A DNA stretch of 64,000 bases from positions 992,001 to 1,056,000 of the forward strand of contig NZ_VEGI01000001.1 in NCBI RefSeq assembly GCF_007679325.1, in the 5' to 3' direction. Shown in pieces: positions 26,753 to 35,582 of this stretch (its first letter is position 1; each line of letters opens with the position of its first letter). The notes beneath the pieces are model-generated. The model made no database searches. It was not told where the DNA came from and saw nothing but the letters and a program-made list of their open reading frames with translations. The position numbers and the translations under genes are program-made. The stretch is from Arthrobacter sp. U41 (GTDB lineage Bacteria > Actinomycetota > Actinomycetes > Actinomycetales > Micrococcaceae).

Positions 26753-27111
26753 GGAGCGTGCCCGGGGTTGTGCCGGGCGCGCACACGGGCGGCACCCAGC
26801 TCCGCAATCCGCCGGTCTTTGGCCGCGAGCTGGTCCCGCAACTCATCCAGCACCTGGTCCACCTGGTCCATCCGGTAGCCCCGCAGGCCCACGGCGAAAC
26901 GGAGACGGTCGACGTCGGACGGCTCCGCCTCGGCCGGCAGCAGCACCGGCGGGAGGTTCGCGACCGGCTGGTCAAAGCCGTCATCGAAGGCGCGCTGGCC
27001 GCCGTCGTCCGCCGCGCCGCGGCCGCGGTCGGCTTTCGCCGGCCGGCCGGCACCAAGGAAAAAGGCGACGGCGACCAGCGCAATCGCAAGGAAAACCAGG
27101 AAGAAGCTCAC
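26749..27111 (-). CDS. Membrane-anchored DivIVA-domain protein
   Basis: A 120-residue protein with one N-terminal transmembrane helix (SFFLVFLAIALVAVAFFLGAG), a linker of about 35 residues, and a DivIVA-type domain (residues about 68-100: VDRLRFAVGLRGYRMDQVDQVLDEL). In mycobacteria a similar protein lies near gpgS and tagA (from memory). Likely a curvature- or septum-associated scaffold, but this is inference. Overlaps the GT-C gene by ATGA, so they are cotranslated. Confidence 0.85.
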   Translation of the reverse strand: MSFFLVFLAIALVAVAFFLGAGRPAKADRGRGAADDGGQRAFDDGFDQPVANLPPVLLPAEAEPSDVDRLRFAVGLRGYRMDQVDQVLDELRDQLAAKDRRIAELGAARVRARHNPGHAP

Positions 27112-27154
27112 TCCCCCATCGTGCCAGACGACGCCGCTTCCGGCCGGTGGACGC

Positions 27155-28042
27155 TCAGCCCCGCGTGCCGCCGGACCCGTTGCCGTTGCCGTTGGGGTTC
27201 CGGTGCCGCGCGGCGCCTTCGACCACCAGCTCCACGGCGAGCGCGGGATCGTCCACCACCTGCAGCAGGTCCAGGTCCTCCTCGGACATCATGCCCTCGG
27301 ACACCAACGTGTTCTGGATCCATTCCACCATCGGGCTCCAGAACGCCGTCCCGAGCAGGACGATCGGGAAGGAGGTCACCTTCCGGGTCTGGACCAGGAC
27401 CATCGCTTCGAAGAGTTCATCCAAGGTTCCCAGGCCGCCCGGCAGCACGATGAACCCCTGGGCGTACTTCACAAACATCGTCTTGCGGGCGAAGAAGTAC
27501 CGGAAGTTGATCCCCAGGTCCACCCACTGGTTCATCCCCTGCTCGAAGGGCAGTTCGATGCCGAGGCCCACCGACACCCCGTTGCCCTGCACCGCGCCCT
27601 TGTTGGCGGCCTCCATGGAGCCGGGACCTCCGCCGGTGATGACGGCGAGCCCGGCTTCGGCGAGCTGCCGCCCCACTTCGACGGCGAGTTCATAGTTCAG
27701 GCTGCCGGGTTGGGTCCGTGCGGAGCCGAAGACGCTCACCGCCGGGCCCAGGTCGGCCAGCGCCCCGAACCCTTCAACAAACTCGCTCTGGATCCTCAGG
27801 ACCCGCCAGGGGTCCGTGTGGACAAACTGGCCCGGGCCCTTGGTGTCCAGCAGCGTCCGGTCCGACATCGTGACCTTGGCCGCCTTGCGCCGCAGCTCAA
27901 GGGGCCCCTTGTGCCGGATCCCCGCAGGGGGCGGCGTGTCTCGGGGTTCGCCGGAGGGCTTGCCGGCGGGCTGTCCGGCTGCCTTCGCGGCGGTGTTGGC
28001 GGCTGGTTCTCCGGCTGGCGCGGGCTGCGGATCGGTACTCAT
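27155..28042 (-). CDS. LOG family protein (cytokinin riboside 5'-monophosphate phosphoribohydrolase-like)
   Basis: A 295-residue Rossmann-type protein of the TIGR00730/LOG family, which hydrolyses nucleoside monophosphates to base and ribose 5-phosphate. In M. tuberculosis the homologue Rv1205 makes cytokinins. SVFGSART and GGGPGSMEAANKGA, and the signature PGGLGTLDELFE, are present. The first 55 residues are an Ala/Pro-rich tail. The ATG at 28042 is chosen over a GTG two codons upstream because TAACCT (28049-28054) places the transcript start at the ATG. 43 bp separate it from the DivIVA-like gene downstream. Confidence 0.9.
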   Translation of the reverse strand: MSTDPQPAPAGEPAANTAAKAAGQPAGKPSGEPRDTPPPAGIRHKGPLELRRKAAKVTMSDRTLLDTKGPGQFVHTDPWRVLRIQSEFVEGFGALADLGPAVSVFGSARTQPGSLNYELAVEVGRQLAEAGLAVITGGGPGSMEAANKGAVQGNGVSVGLGIELPFEQGMNQWVDLGINFRYFFARKTMFVKYAQGFIVLPGGLGTLDELFEAMVLVQTRKVTSFPIVLLGTAFWSPMVEWIQNTLVSEGMMSEEDLDLLQVVDDPALAVELVVEGAARHRNPNGNGNGSGGTRG

Positions 28043-28048
28043 GCCCAC

Positions 28049-28054
28049 AGGTTA
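28049..28054 (-). promoter_or_regulatory. -10 box of the LOG gene (leaderless type)
   Basis: TAACCT on the minus strand ends 6 bases before the ATG at 28042. No ribosome-binding sequence is present. Confidence 0.45.
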
Positions 28055-28207
28055 GCGCGGAAATCCGGCGGCGCCCGTCCGGCGCGGTCCCGCTGCCCGG
28101 AAGCCCCCGGCAGAACCTCCGGCGGGTAACGCAGGTTACCAAACGCCACATCAGGCACTCTGACCTGCATGTATCTCTTGAATCACGATCTATAGGAAGT
28201 CGGAGTG

Positions 28208-28241
28208 ATTGCGGTCATATAGCCGCAATGTTCGCTAGATT
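28208..28241 (+). promoter_or_regulatory. gluA promoter with inverted-repeat operator candidate
   Basis: The arms ATTGCGG (28208-28214) and CCGCAAT (28223-28229) face each other across 8 bp. TAGATT (28236-28241) is a -10 box 6 bases before the gluA ATG at 28248. The repeat would cover the -35 region, a place where a repressor could block transcription of the glutamate uptake operon. Confidence 0.5.
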
Positions 28242-28247
28242 CTTCTT

Positions 28248-29003
28248 ATGACTACTCAAGTGCCCGGCGACGCGCTCGTCTCCCTGAACGCCGTCAATAA
28301 GCATTACGGCCAGTTGCACGTCCTGAAGGACATCAACCTGAACGTCCGCAAGGGCGAGGTTGTTGTCGTCATCGGACCGTCGGGTTCCGGCAAGTCAACA
28401 CTTTGCCGGGCCATCAACCGTCTGGAGACGATCGACGACGGCGTCATCAAGATCGACGGCAAGGAACTGCCCGAAGAGGGCAAGGAACTCGCCAAGCTGC
28501 GCGCCGACGTCGGCATGGTCTTCCAGTCGTTTAACCTCTTCGCCCACAAAACGATCCTCGAGAACGTCACCCTGGGGCCCATCAAGGTCAAGGGAATCTC
28601 GAAGACCGAGGCCGACAAGGACGCGATGGCCCTGCTGGAGCGCGTCGGCGTCGGGCACCAGGCCCCCAAGCTGCCCGCCCAGCTCTCCGGCGGACAGCAG
28701 CAGCGTGTGGCGATCGCCCGCGCCCTGGCCATGAAGCCGAAGGTCATGCTTTTCGATGAGCCCACGTCCGCCCTGGACCCGGAGATGATCAACGAAGTCC
28801 TCGACGTCATGATCCAGCTGGCCAAGGAAGGCATGACCATGATCGTGGTCACCCACGAGATGGGCTTCGCCCGCAAAGCCGCGGACCGTGTGGTCTTTAT
28901 GGACGGCGGCCAGATCGTCGAGGACGACACCCCCGAAGAGTTCTTCACCAACCCCAAGAGCAGCCGCGCCAAGGACTTCCTCTCCAAGCTGCTGACCCAC
29001 TGA
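28248..29003 (+). CDS. gluA: Glutamate ABC transporter ATPase
   Basis: A 251-residue ATP-binding subunit of a polar amino acid importer. Walker [10 protein letters not shown] near residue 44, Q-loop VFQSFNLF, signature LSGGQQQR, Walker [14 protein letters not shown] and the H-loop VVTHEMGF are intact. Very close to corynebacterial GluA. It is first in the gluABCD operon and begins directly at a -10 box, so it is probably leaderless. Confidence 0.95.
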   Translation: MTTQVPGDALVSLNAVNKHYGQLHVLKDINLNVRKGEVVVVIGPSGSGKSTLCRAINRLETIDDGVIKIDGKELPEEGKELAKLRADVGMVFQSFNLFAHKTILENVTLGPIKVKGISKTEADKDAMALLERVGVGHQAPKLPAQLSGGQQQRVAIARALAMKPKVMLFDEPTSALDPEMINEVLDVMIQLAKEGMTMIVVTHEMGFARKAADRVVFMDGGQIVEDDTPEEFFTNPKSSRAKDFLSKLLTH

Positions 29004-29074
29004 TTTCCCTGACGAGTTCTCTCCGAGTTCGCACCCCGGCCGCCGCAAGGCGGCCGTCCAACGAAAGGAATGTC

Positions 29075-29956
29075 ATGAAGGCATTTTTGACCCGAAGGAA
29101 ATCCCTTCTGGTTGCCGCATCCGCAGCTCTGGCACTCAGCCTGAGCGCCTGCGGCGGCAGCAGCACCACGTCCAACCCGCCTGTCGCCGAGAAGCCGAGC
29201 TTCGCTGCCGACTCCACCATGGCCAAGCTTTCATCCGCCGGAAAGATCGTCATCGGCACCAAGTTCGACCAGCCGCTCTTCGGCCAGAAGGGCCTGGACG
29301 GCAAGCCGGTCGGGTTCGACGTCGAAATGGGCAAGCTGATCGCCGCCAAGCTGGGCATCCCCGCGGACAAGATCGAGTGGGTGGAGACGGTCTCCGCCAA
29401 CCGCGAGCAGTTCATCAAGCAGGGCAAGGTGGACATGATCGTCGCCACCTACACGATCAACGACAAGCGCAAGACCGAAGTCGACTTCGCCGGACCGTAC
29501 TACGAGGCCGGCCAAGCCCTGATGGTGAACAAGGACAACTCGTCCATCACCAAGCCCGAGGACGTCAAGGGCAAGAACGTCTGCTCCGTGACCGGTTCCA
29601 CCCCGGCCGAGACGATTGTGGAGAAGTACGGAGCGATCTTGGTTCCGGCCGCGACCTACTCCGCCTGCCTTGAGCCGCTGCGCAACAAGCAGGTTGAAGC
29701 GATCACCACTGACAACGTCATCCTGGCCGGTTTTGTGGCCAAGGAGCCGGATGCGTTCAAGCTGGCATCGGATGAGACCTTCACGAAGGAGCCCTACGGC
29801 ATCGGCCTGAAGAAGGACGACACGGAGTTCCGCATGTGGATCAACGACCAGTTGGAGGCTTTCGACGAGGACGGTTCCTACAAGAAGGCCTGGGAAGACA
29901 CCGCCGGAGAGGTCATCAAGACCGCTCCCGCCCTTCCCGCGATCGACCGCTACTAG
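29075..29956 (+). CDS. gluB: Glutamate ABC transporter substrate-binding lipoprotein
   Basis: A 293-residue SBP_bac_3 family protein. The signal peptide (residues 1-25) ends in a lipobox LSAC with C26 as lipid anchor. The mature part has the family segments GVKFDQPLFG-like GTKFDQPLFG, GFDVEMGKLIAAKLGI, VDMIVATYTIND and DFAGPYYEAGQALMV. The CSVTGS and SACLEPL cysteines could form a disulfide. It lies outside the membrane and presents glutamate, or a related acidic amino acid, to GluCD. Confidence 0.94.
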   Translation: MKAFLTRRKSLLVAASAALALSLSACGGSSTTSNPPVAEKPSFAADSTMAKLSSAGKIVIGTKFDQPLFGQKGLDGKPVGFDVEMGKLIAAKLGIPADKIEWVETVSANREQFIKQGKVDMIVATYTINDKRKTEVDFAGPYYEAGQALMVNKDNSSITKPEDVKGKNVCSVTGSTPAETIVEKYGAILVPAATYSACLEPLRNKQVEAITTDNVILAGFVAKEPDAFKLASDETFTKEPYGIGLKKDDTEFRMWINDQLEAFDEDGSYKKAWEDTAGEVIKTAPALPAIDRY

Positions 29957-30052
29957 TCAGGTGTGGCGGTTGCCGGGGCGCGCCCGACGCGCCTCCGGTA
30001 ACCGCCATTCCCGTCTCCCGCTCCACTTCCCTCAAGGCAGCCTAAGGAACCT

Positions 30053-30703
30053 ATGGACGTCATCATTGAAAACCTTCCCGCTTATGTGGACGGTTTTCTC
30101 AGAACCCTCTTCCTGTCCGTGGTCTCGGGGATCTTCGCACTGATTTTCGGCACCCTGCTCGCAGCAGCCCGTGTCTCGCCCATCGCCGCCCTGCGTGGCT
30201 TCAGCATGACGTACGTGGAGATCGTCCGGAACACCCCGCTGACCATCGCGTTCTTCTTCGCCGCCGTGGTCCTTCCCCGGCTTGGGGTGACGTTCCAGCA
30301 GTTCGAGGTCGCCGCCATCATCGCCCTGAGCGCCTACACCTCGGCCTTCATCGCCGAAGCGGTGCGCTCCGGCGTCAACAGCGTGCCGGTCGGCCAGGCC
30401 GAGGCCGCCCGCAGCATCGGCATGAAATTCAGCCAGGTCCTCAGCCTCATCATCCTCCCGCAGGCGCTGCGCACGGTGATCCCGCCCATGATCAACATCC
30501 TCATCGCCCTGGTGAAGAACTCCTCGGTGGCCGGCGCCTTCTACGTCCTGGAGCTCTTCGGCACCGGCCGTCAGCTCGCCAACGCCAACGGCGACGCCGT
30601 GCTGTGGGTCCTCGTCGGCGTCGCGTTCTTCTACCTGCTGATAACCGTCCCGCTTGGCTACTTCGCCAACCTGGTTGAACGAAAGGTGGCGATCGCCCGA
30701 TGA
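30053..30703 (+). CDS. gluC: Glutamate ABC transporter permease GluC
   Basis: A 216-residue HisM-type permease with five predicted helices. The EAA loop lies around VPVGQAEAARSIGMKFSQVLSLIILPQALR. YVEIVRNTPL is the usual polar amino acid permease signature. The last four bases overlap the gluD start (ATGA), so the two permeases are cotranslated as a heterodimer pair. Confidence 0.94.
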   Translation: MDVIIENLPAYVDGFLRTLFLSVVSGIFALIFGTLLAAARVSPIAALRGFSMTYVEIVRNTPLTIAFFFAAVVLPRLGVTFQQFEVAAIIALSAYTSAFIAEAVRSGVNSVPVGQAEAARSIGMKFSQVLSLIILPQALRTVIPPMINILIALVKNSSVAGAFYVLELFGTGRQLANANGDAVLWVLVGVAFFYLLITVPLGYFANLVERKVAIAR

Positions 30704-31533
30704 GCTCGGTCCTTTACGACGTCCCCGGCCCCAAGGCCCGCCGTGTCTCCCTGATCGGCTCCATCGTCGGCGTCGTCGCGATTGCCGGCCTGCTCTGGTG
30801 GGCCATCTCCATCCTTGCCCAGCAAGGCATCTTCGAACCCGAACGCTGGGCCGTCTTCCAGATCCCCGATGTCTGGGTACTGATCGGCAACGGCATCCTC
30901 GCCACGCTCACCGCCGCCGCGGTTGCCGCGGTCATCGCGTTCCCGCTGGGCCTGGTGCTGTGCCTCATGCGGATCTCGGACGTCGCGTGGATCCGCATAC
31001 CCACCCGGATCGTGCTGGAATTCCTGCGCGGCATGCCCGTGGTCCTGATGATGTTCTTCGTGCTGCTGGTGTTCGCGACCGGTTCCTTCGTCGCCGTGGT
31101 CGCCGGCCTGGTGCTGTACAACTCGGCGATCTTCGCCGAGATCATCCGCGCCGGCATCCAGTCCCTGCCCAAGGGCCAGCGTGAAGCGGGTCTCGCGATC
31201 GGCCTGACCAGCTTCGCGTCCCGGCGGAGCATCGAACTGCCGCAGGCGATCCGGCGTATGCTGCCCTCCCTTGTGGCGCAGCTTGTGGTGCTCCTGAAGG
31301 ACACCTCGCTGGGCTACATCGTGTCCTACGAGGAACTGCTCCGCAAAGTGCAGATCATGGCCGACTTCCTGGGCCCGGACTACCTGTTCCCGGTGTTCTT
31401 CGTGGCGGCGGCCATCTACATCGCCATCAACTTCTCCGTCTCCCGGCTCGCGATCTGGATCGAGAAGCGCGGCTCCAAGAAGGCCGCCGGCGGCGTGGTG
31501 CACGTCCCGGTGGCGGGGATCCCCGCCAAGTAG
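30700..31533 (+). CDS. gluD: Glutamate ABC transporter permease GluD
   Basis: A 277-residue second permease. An N-terminal helix (VGVVAIAGLLWWAISILA) precedes the conserved core. Signatures are LEFLRGMPVVLMMFF and the EAA loop SLPKGQREAGLAIGLTSFASRRSIELPQAIR. The C-terminus ends with a helix followed by a basic tail. Last gene of the operon, followed by a strong terminator. Confidence 0.94.
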   Translation: MSSVLYDVPGPKARRVSLIGSIVGVVAIAGLLWWAISILAQQGIFEPERWAVFQIPDVWVLIGNGILATLTAAAVAAVIAFPLGLVLCLMRISDVAWIRIPTRIVLEFLRGMPVVLMMFFVLLVFATGSFVAVVAGLVLYNSAIFAEIIRAGIQSLPKGQREAGLAIGLTSFASRRSIELPQAIRRMLPSLVAQLVVLLKDTSLGYIVSYEELLRKVQIMADFLGPDYLFPVFFVAAAIYIAINFSVSRLAIWIEKRGSKKAAGGVVHVPVAGIPAK

Positions 31534-31577
31534 TTTCCCGCGACGCGGTCCGCAAAACGCAAAACGCTCAATACGCC

Positions 31578-31617
31578 AAAAAGGTCCGGAATCCCGCAAG
31601 GGCTTCCGGACCTTTTT
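31578..31617. terminator. Bidirectional terminator between gluD and dapE
   Basis: A 14-bp stem AAAAAGGTCCGGAA (31578-31591) pairs with 31604-31617. An inner CCC-GCAA-GGG mini-stem lies in the loop. The A5/T5 ends give a U-tract in both directions, serving convergent gluD and dapE. Confidence 0.95.
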
Positions 31618-31650
31618 CGCGTGCCGCGTTAGTCCGCGGCTACTCCGTGG

Positions 31651-32775
31651 TTACTCCGTAAGCCAGCTCCGCAGCGCCCGCAGGCAGTCGCGGATCGCGT
31701 CGGCGTCGACGTGTTCATTGTCCTTGTGCGCCAGCAGTGCGTCACCGGGCCCAAAGTTCACCGCCGGAATGCCCAGTTCGCTGAACCGCGCGACGTCGGT
31801 CCAGCCGTATTTCGGCTTCGGCGCGGCACCAACGGCGGCGACGAAGGACGCCGCGGCGGGGTGGTTGAGTCCCGGCCGGGCGCCGGCGGCGGCGTCGGTC
31901 CGGACGACGTCGAAGCCTTCCAGCAGTTCCCGCACGTGCCGCTCGGCGTCATCCGGAGTCTTGTCCGGGGCGAACCGGTAGTTGATTTCCACGATGCAAC
32001 GGTCCGGGATGACGTTTCCGGCGGTCCCGCCGTTGACCTTCACGGCGTTGAGGCTTTCCCGGTAGTCCAGGCCGTCCACGTTGATGGTCCGGGGCTCATA
32101 GGCGGCCAGCCGGGCCAGGATCGGGGCGGCGGCATGGATGGCGTTGCTCCCCATCCAGGCGCGGGCGGAGTGCGCGGCTTCGCCGGTGGTTGTCGCTTCG
32201 AAGCGGATCGTGCCGTTGCAGCCGCCCTCCACTGTCCCGTTGGTAGGTTCCAGCAGGATCGCGAAGTCCCCGCCCAGGAGGCCGCCGTGGTTCCGGACGA
32301 GCCGGCCGAGTCCACTCTTAACGGCCTCGACTTCCTCGTGGTCATAGAAGACGAAGGTGATGTCCTTGTCCGGTTCCGCCCCGCCGTCGAACAGGCCCGC
32401 GGCCAGGGCCAGCTTGACGGCGACGCCGCCCTTCATGTCGGTGGCGCCGCGGCCGTAGAGGATTCCCTCCCCGGGAGCCCCCGACGGCCAGTAGGACGGA
32501 ACGGTCCCCAGGGAGCCCTCGGTGGTCGGCAACGGCACGGTGTCCAGGTGCCCGGCGAGGATGACGCGCTCGGTGCGGCCCAGGTTGGTGCGGGCAATGA
32601 TCGAATCGCCGTCGCGGACCACTTCCAGCTGCGGCACGGAGCGGAGGGCATGCTCCACGGCGTCGGCCAGCCGGCGCTCCTCACCCGACACACTGAATAT
32701 GTCGATGATGTCCGCGGTCAGCAGGGCTACGTCCTGGTGCAGGTCCAGGCGGGCGGGGGCAGTATGCTCAGTCAC
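31651..32775 (-). CDS. dapE: Succinyl-diaminopimelate desuccinylase
   Basis: Removes succinate from N-succinyl-LL-diaminopimelate in lysine and peptidoglycan precursor synthesis. A 374-residue M20 peptidase-fold enzyme with a zinc pair: AGHLDTVPLP (His, Asp), GRGATDMKGG (Asp), YDHEEVEA (Glu pair) and HKDNEHVD near the C-terminus. The dimerisation domain contains GEAAHSARAWMGSNAIH. GTG start at 32775; TATACA (32784-32789) lies 8 bases before it, so a very short leader is likely. Divergent from dapD; dapC is 5 kb away on the same side. Confidence 0.95.
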   Translation of the reverse strand: MTEHTAPARLDLHQDVALLTADIIDIFSVSGEERRLADAVEHALRSVPQLEVVRDGDSIIARTNLGRTERVILAGHLDTVPLPTTEGSLGTVPSYWPSGAPGEGILYGRGATDMKGGVAVKLALAAGLFDGGAEPDKDITFVFYDHEEVEAVKSGLGRLVRNHGGLLGGDFAILLEPTNGTVEGGCNGTIRFEATTTGEAAHSARAWMGSNAIHAAAPILARLAAYEPRTINVDGLDYRESLNAVKVNGGTAGNVIPDRCIVEINYRFAPDKTPDDAERHVRELLEGFDVVRTDAAAGARPGLNHPAAASFVAAVGAAPKPKYGWTDVARFSELGIPAVNFGPGDALLAHKDNEHVDADAIRDCLRALRSWLTE

Positions 32776-32904
32776 CGTTCCACTGTATATGCCCGCCGGC
32801 TTGCCCCAGCGGACCGACGGCTGCGGCCATTGGAGACGCAGAAACGGCTCCTGCTGCGGGCCGGCTGGGCCGTCACCGGTTTCGGGGAGCGAGTGCGCCG
32901 TCTA

Positions 32905-32910
32905 TAGACT
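32905..32910 (+). promoter_or_regulatory. -10 box of dapD (leaderless type)
   Basis: TAGACT ends 6 bases before the dapD ATG at 32917. No ribosome site is seen. Confidence 0.45.
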
Positions 32911-32916
32911 TGTGGC

Positions 32917-33927
32917 ATGACTGAAACTGCTTCTTCCGCTGTGCCCGCAGACTCCCGCTCCGCCTACGGCTACGGCGTCGCTACCATCGCTACCGGCAAC
33001 GGTGAGGCCACGGTCCTGGACGTCTGGTTCCCGGCACCGGCCCTCGGAACGGCGGCGCAGAACCTCCGCGACGTGGCAAACGCGGACCAGTCCCTGCTGG
33101 AGATTGCCGCCACCGGCGCGGACGCCGACCGGGGTACCGAGCAGAAGGTCGTGTTCGCCCAGATCCACCTCGACGAGGCGCCCGCCGACACTGCCGACGC
33201 CTACCTGCGCCTGCACCTGCTCTCGCACCGCCTGGTGCAGCCCAACAGCATCAACCTGGACGGCATCTTCGGCAAACTGCCCAACGTCGTGTGGACCAAC
33301 TTCGGCCCCGCCGCCGTCGAGGGCTTTGAACTGACCCGCGCGCGGCTGCGCAAGCGCGGCGCCGTCACCGTCTACGGGGTGGACAAGTTCCCCCGCATGG
33401 TGGACTACGTCATCCCCTCCGGCGTCCGCATTGCCGACGCCGACCGGGTCCGCCTCGGCGCGCACCTCGCCGAGGGCACCACGGTGATGCACGAAGGCTT
33501 CGTCAACTTCAACGCGGGAACCCTGGGCACGTCCATGGTGGAAGGCCGCATCTCTGCCGGCGTCGTCGCCGGTGACGGGTCAGACGTCGGCGGCGGCGCC
33601 TCCATCATGGGGACCCTGTCCGGCGGCGGCAAGGAAAAGATTTCCCTCGGCGAGCGGGTGCTGCTGGGCGCCAACTCCGGCGTGGGCATCAGCATCGGCG
33701 ACGACTCCGTCGTCGAAGCCGGCCTCTACGTCACGGCCGGCACGCGGGTCCGCGTGGTCGGCGCCAAGGACGCCGACGGCGAGGACACCAGCCAGATCGT
33801 TAAGGCCGTGGAGCTTTCCGGTGTCCCCAACCTGCTCTTCCGCCGCAACTCCTCCACCGGTGAAGTCGAGGTCCTCCCCCGGAAGGGGCAGACCGTCGAA
33901 CTCAACGAGGCCCTGCACGCCAACTAA
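32917..33927 (+). CDS. dapD: Tetrahydrodipicolinate N-succinyltransferase
   Basis: Transfers succinyl from succinyl-CoA to tetrahydrodipicolinate. A 336-residue actinobacterial-type DapD. A left-handed beta-helix with hexapeptide repeats is visible from about residue 165 (RIADADRVRLGAHLAEGTTV, then GTSMVEGRISAGVVAGDGSDVG, then IMGTLSGGG and VLLGANSGVGISIGDDSVVEAG). The catalytic region around MVEGRIS matches the mycobacterial enzyme. Divergent from dapE, so both enter the same pathway from one regulatory region of 140 bp. Confidence 0.95.
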   Translation: MTETASSAVPADSRSAYGYGVATIATGNGEATVLDVWFPAPALGTAAQNLRDVANADQSLLEIAATGADADRGTEQKVVFAQIHLDEAPADTADAYLRLHLLSHRLVQPNSINLDGIFGKLPNVVWTNFGPAAVEGFELTRARLRKRGAVTVYGVDKFPRMVDYVIPSGVRIADADRVRLGAHLAEGTTVMHEGFVNFNAGTLGTSMVEGRISAGVVAGDGSDVGGGASIMGTLSGGGKEKISLGERVLLGANSGVGISIGDDSVVEAGLYVTAGTRVRVVGAKDADGEDTSQIVKAVELSGVPNLLFRRNSSTGEVEVLPRKGQTVELNEALHAN

Positions 33928-33994
33928 TCTTGGCCGCGGGACATCAACCGTCAACAGCATGGACCGGCCCTGACGGGCCTGAGGGAGTAGTTAC

Positions 33995-34846
33995 GTGGCA
34001 CGCAGAGGCAGCTTGCGCCGTCGACTTGTGCTGCTGCTGACCCTGGCCATGGTGGTGGGCGGGGTCTACACGGCGGTTTCGTTCGTGCAGCGCTCGGAAG
34101 TCCTGATCACCGAACGCTGCACGGCCGTCGGCGGGGGCGGCGCCGAGCTCGCCACGGACCAGGCGGCCAACGCCGGCCTCATTACCGCGGTCGCCGTCCG
34201 CCGGGGGCTCCCCGCCCGCGCCGCCAGCATCGCACTGGCCACGGCCATGCAGGAGTCAAAGATCCGGAACATCGGCCATGGCGACCAGGCCGGCCCGGAC
34301 TCCCGCGGGCTCTTCCAGCAGCGTCCCTCGCAGGGCTGGGGCACCACGGAGCAGGTGATGGACCCGTATCACGCGAGCAACGCCTTCTACGATGCCCTCG
34401 CGAAAGTCCCCGGCTACCAATCGCTGGAAATTACCGACGCCGCTCAGCGGGTCCAGCGCTCCGCGTACCCTGACGCGTACGCCCAGCATGAGGTCATGGC
34501 CCGCGCCTTCGCCTCGTCCCTGACCGGGCAGACCGCCGCGGGCCTGGACTGCTCGCTGCGCGCCCCCGATGAGGCCGGCGACCCTGCTGCCGTCCAGGAA
34601 CGGCTGTCCGCCGCCTTCGGCGAGGTTCCGGCCTCCACGGACGGCAGCACGCTAGTCCTGCAAGCCGAGGGAACGCGGGCCTGGGCGGTGGCCCAGTGGG
34701 CCGTGGCCAACGCCAAGGCACTGTCCATCACGGAAGTCCAGGCCGACGGCCGTACCTGGTCCCGGCAGGACCGCGACGGCTGGCAGCCCTCCGAGGTGCC
34801 GGCCGGCCAGGTCCGCGTCACCGTCGCCGACGCGCCGGCCCGGTAG
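33995..34846 (+). CDS. Exported lysozyme/transglycosylase-like protein
   Basis: A 283-residue protein with one N-terminal signal or anchor helix (LVLLLTLAMVVGGVYTAVSFV). The extracytoplasmic part has ALATAMQESKIRN and DSRGLFQQRPSQGWGT, which resembles the E-S and G-L-x-Q signatures of lysozyme-like/SLT folds; the Glu in MQES would be the catalytic acid. The family is common in Actinobacteria and is often annotated only as hypothetical. The GTG at 33995 follows GAGGGAG with 7 bases between. Activity on peptidoglycan is inferred, and no substrate-binding domain is recognised. Confidence 0.75.
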   Translation: MARRGSLRRRLVLLLTLAMVVGGVYTAVSFVQRSEVLITERCTAVGGGGAELATDQAANAGLITAVAVRRGLPARAASIALATAMQESKIRNIGHGDQAGPDSRGLFQQRPSQGWGTTEQVMDPYHASNAFYDALAKVPGYQSLEITDAAQRVQRSAYPDAYAQHEVMARAFASSLTGQTAAGLDCSLRAPDEAGDPAAVQERLSAAFGEVPASTDGSTLVLQAEGTRAWAVAQWAVANAKALSITEVQADGRTWSRQDRDGWQPSEVPAGQVRVTVADAPAR

Positions 34847-34908
34847 CCGCGTCACGCTGCTCCAGGCGGACGCGGGAGGCCGGACGAGCGCCCCCTGGTC
34901 CTGCGGGC

Positions 34909-35520
34909 TCAGACCAGCAGGTCCACCACGGGCTGCACGTAGCTGCGGAACAGCTCCGGCTGGGACATGAGATCCGAGCTCATGATGATTTTGTCGGGCT
35001 CCAGGTACCAGGCCCGCGGCTCTGCCAGGGGCAGTTCGATGATGGTCAGCGTGAACGCATTGGCGGCCCGGCCCACTTCCAGCAGACGGTCATCCACCAT
35101 GTCCTGCAGCAATTGGACGCCGCCAGCGGCTTCGCGTTCCGCTTCCAGGGCCAGGTACTCGCCCCGGCGTTCCCGGGCCCAGGACAGGGCGGCGCCAAAA
35201 TGCGCCTGCAGCACCCGCCGCAGGGCGGGGGAATTGCTGAAGCTCCGGAAACCGGGCGGACCCAGTTCCGGGGACATCTCGGGATGCGCTTTCAGGAGCT
35301 GCTCCCACCAGGCTTCCCATTCAGTCTTGAGAGCACCGAGTCCGCCCACCTCCGCAACAAGGTGCGTGTGGTCCGCAGACCGGATTTTCGGTGCCGCGTG
35401 GCAGAGTGCCGGGTGCCCGGCGCTGTCCAGCCCGGCGGCGTCGCGGACGTACAGGGCAATGAGCATGGGACCCGAGGTGTCCATGGTGATCCGCCAGCCC
35501 GGGCCGCCTGTGTGGTGCAT
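34909..35520 (-). CDS. Conserved hypothetical protein next to TetR
   Basis: A 203-residue soluble protein that I do not recognise. It has no signal peptide or membrane helix. It is Trp-rich in the middle (TEWEAWWEQLL), with SFSNSPALRRVLQAHFGAA and a C-terminal part VGRAANAFTLTIIELPL-AEPRAWYLEPDKIIMSSDL that looks like a buried beta sheet. GGGAGG lies 7 bases before the ATG at 35520. It follows a TetR gene by 58 bp with a palindrome in the gap, so it may be that regulator's target. Confidence 0.75.
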   Translation of the reverse strand: MHHTGGPGWRITMDTSGPMLIALYVRDAAGLDSAGHPALCHAAPKIRSADHTHLVAEVGGLGALKTEWEAWWEQLLKAHPEMSPELGPPGFRSFSNSPALRRVLQAHFGAALSWARERRGEYLALEAEREAAGGVQLLQDMVDDRLLEVGRAANAFTLTIIELPLAEPRAWYLEPDKIIMSSDLMSQPELFRSYVQPVVDLLV

Positions 35521-35568
35521 CCAATTGCCTCCCTTGGCACGACGTACGTTCCCAGTCTATTCCTGAAG

Positions 35569-35582
35569 TTAACGCACGTTAA
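35569..35582. promoter_or_regulatory. Inverted repeat, TetR operator candidate
   Basis: TTAACG and CGTTAA are separated by two bases, overlapping the tetR stop codon and 48 bp upstream of the hypothetical gene start. A further CGTACG lies 25 bp nearer that gene. The size and symmetry fit a TetR-type operator, but no second copy was seen upstream of the tetR gene itself. Confidence 0.4.
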
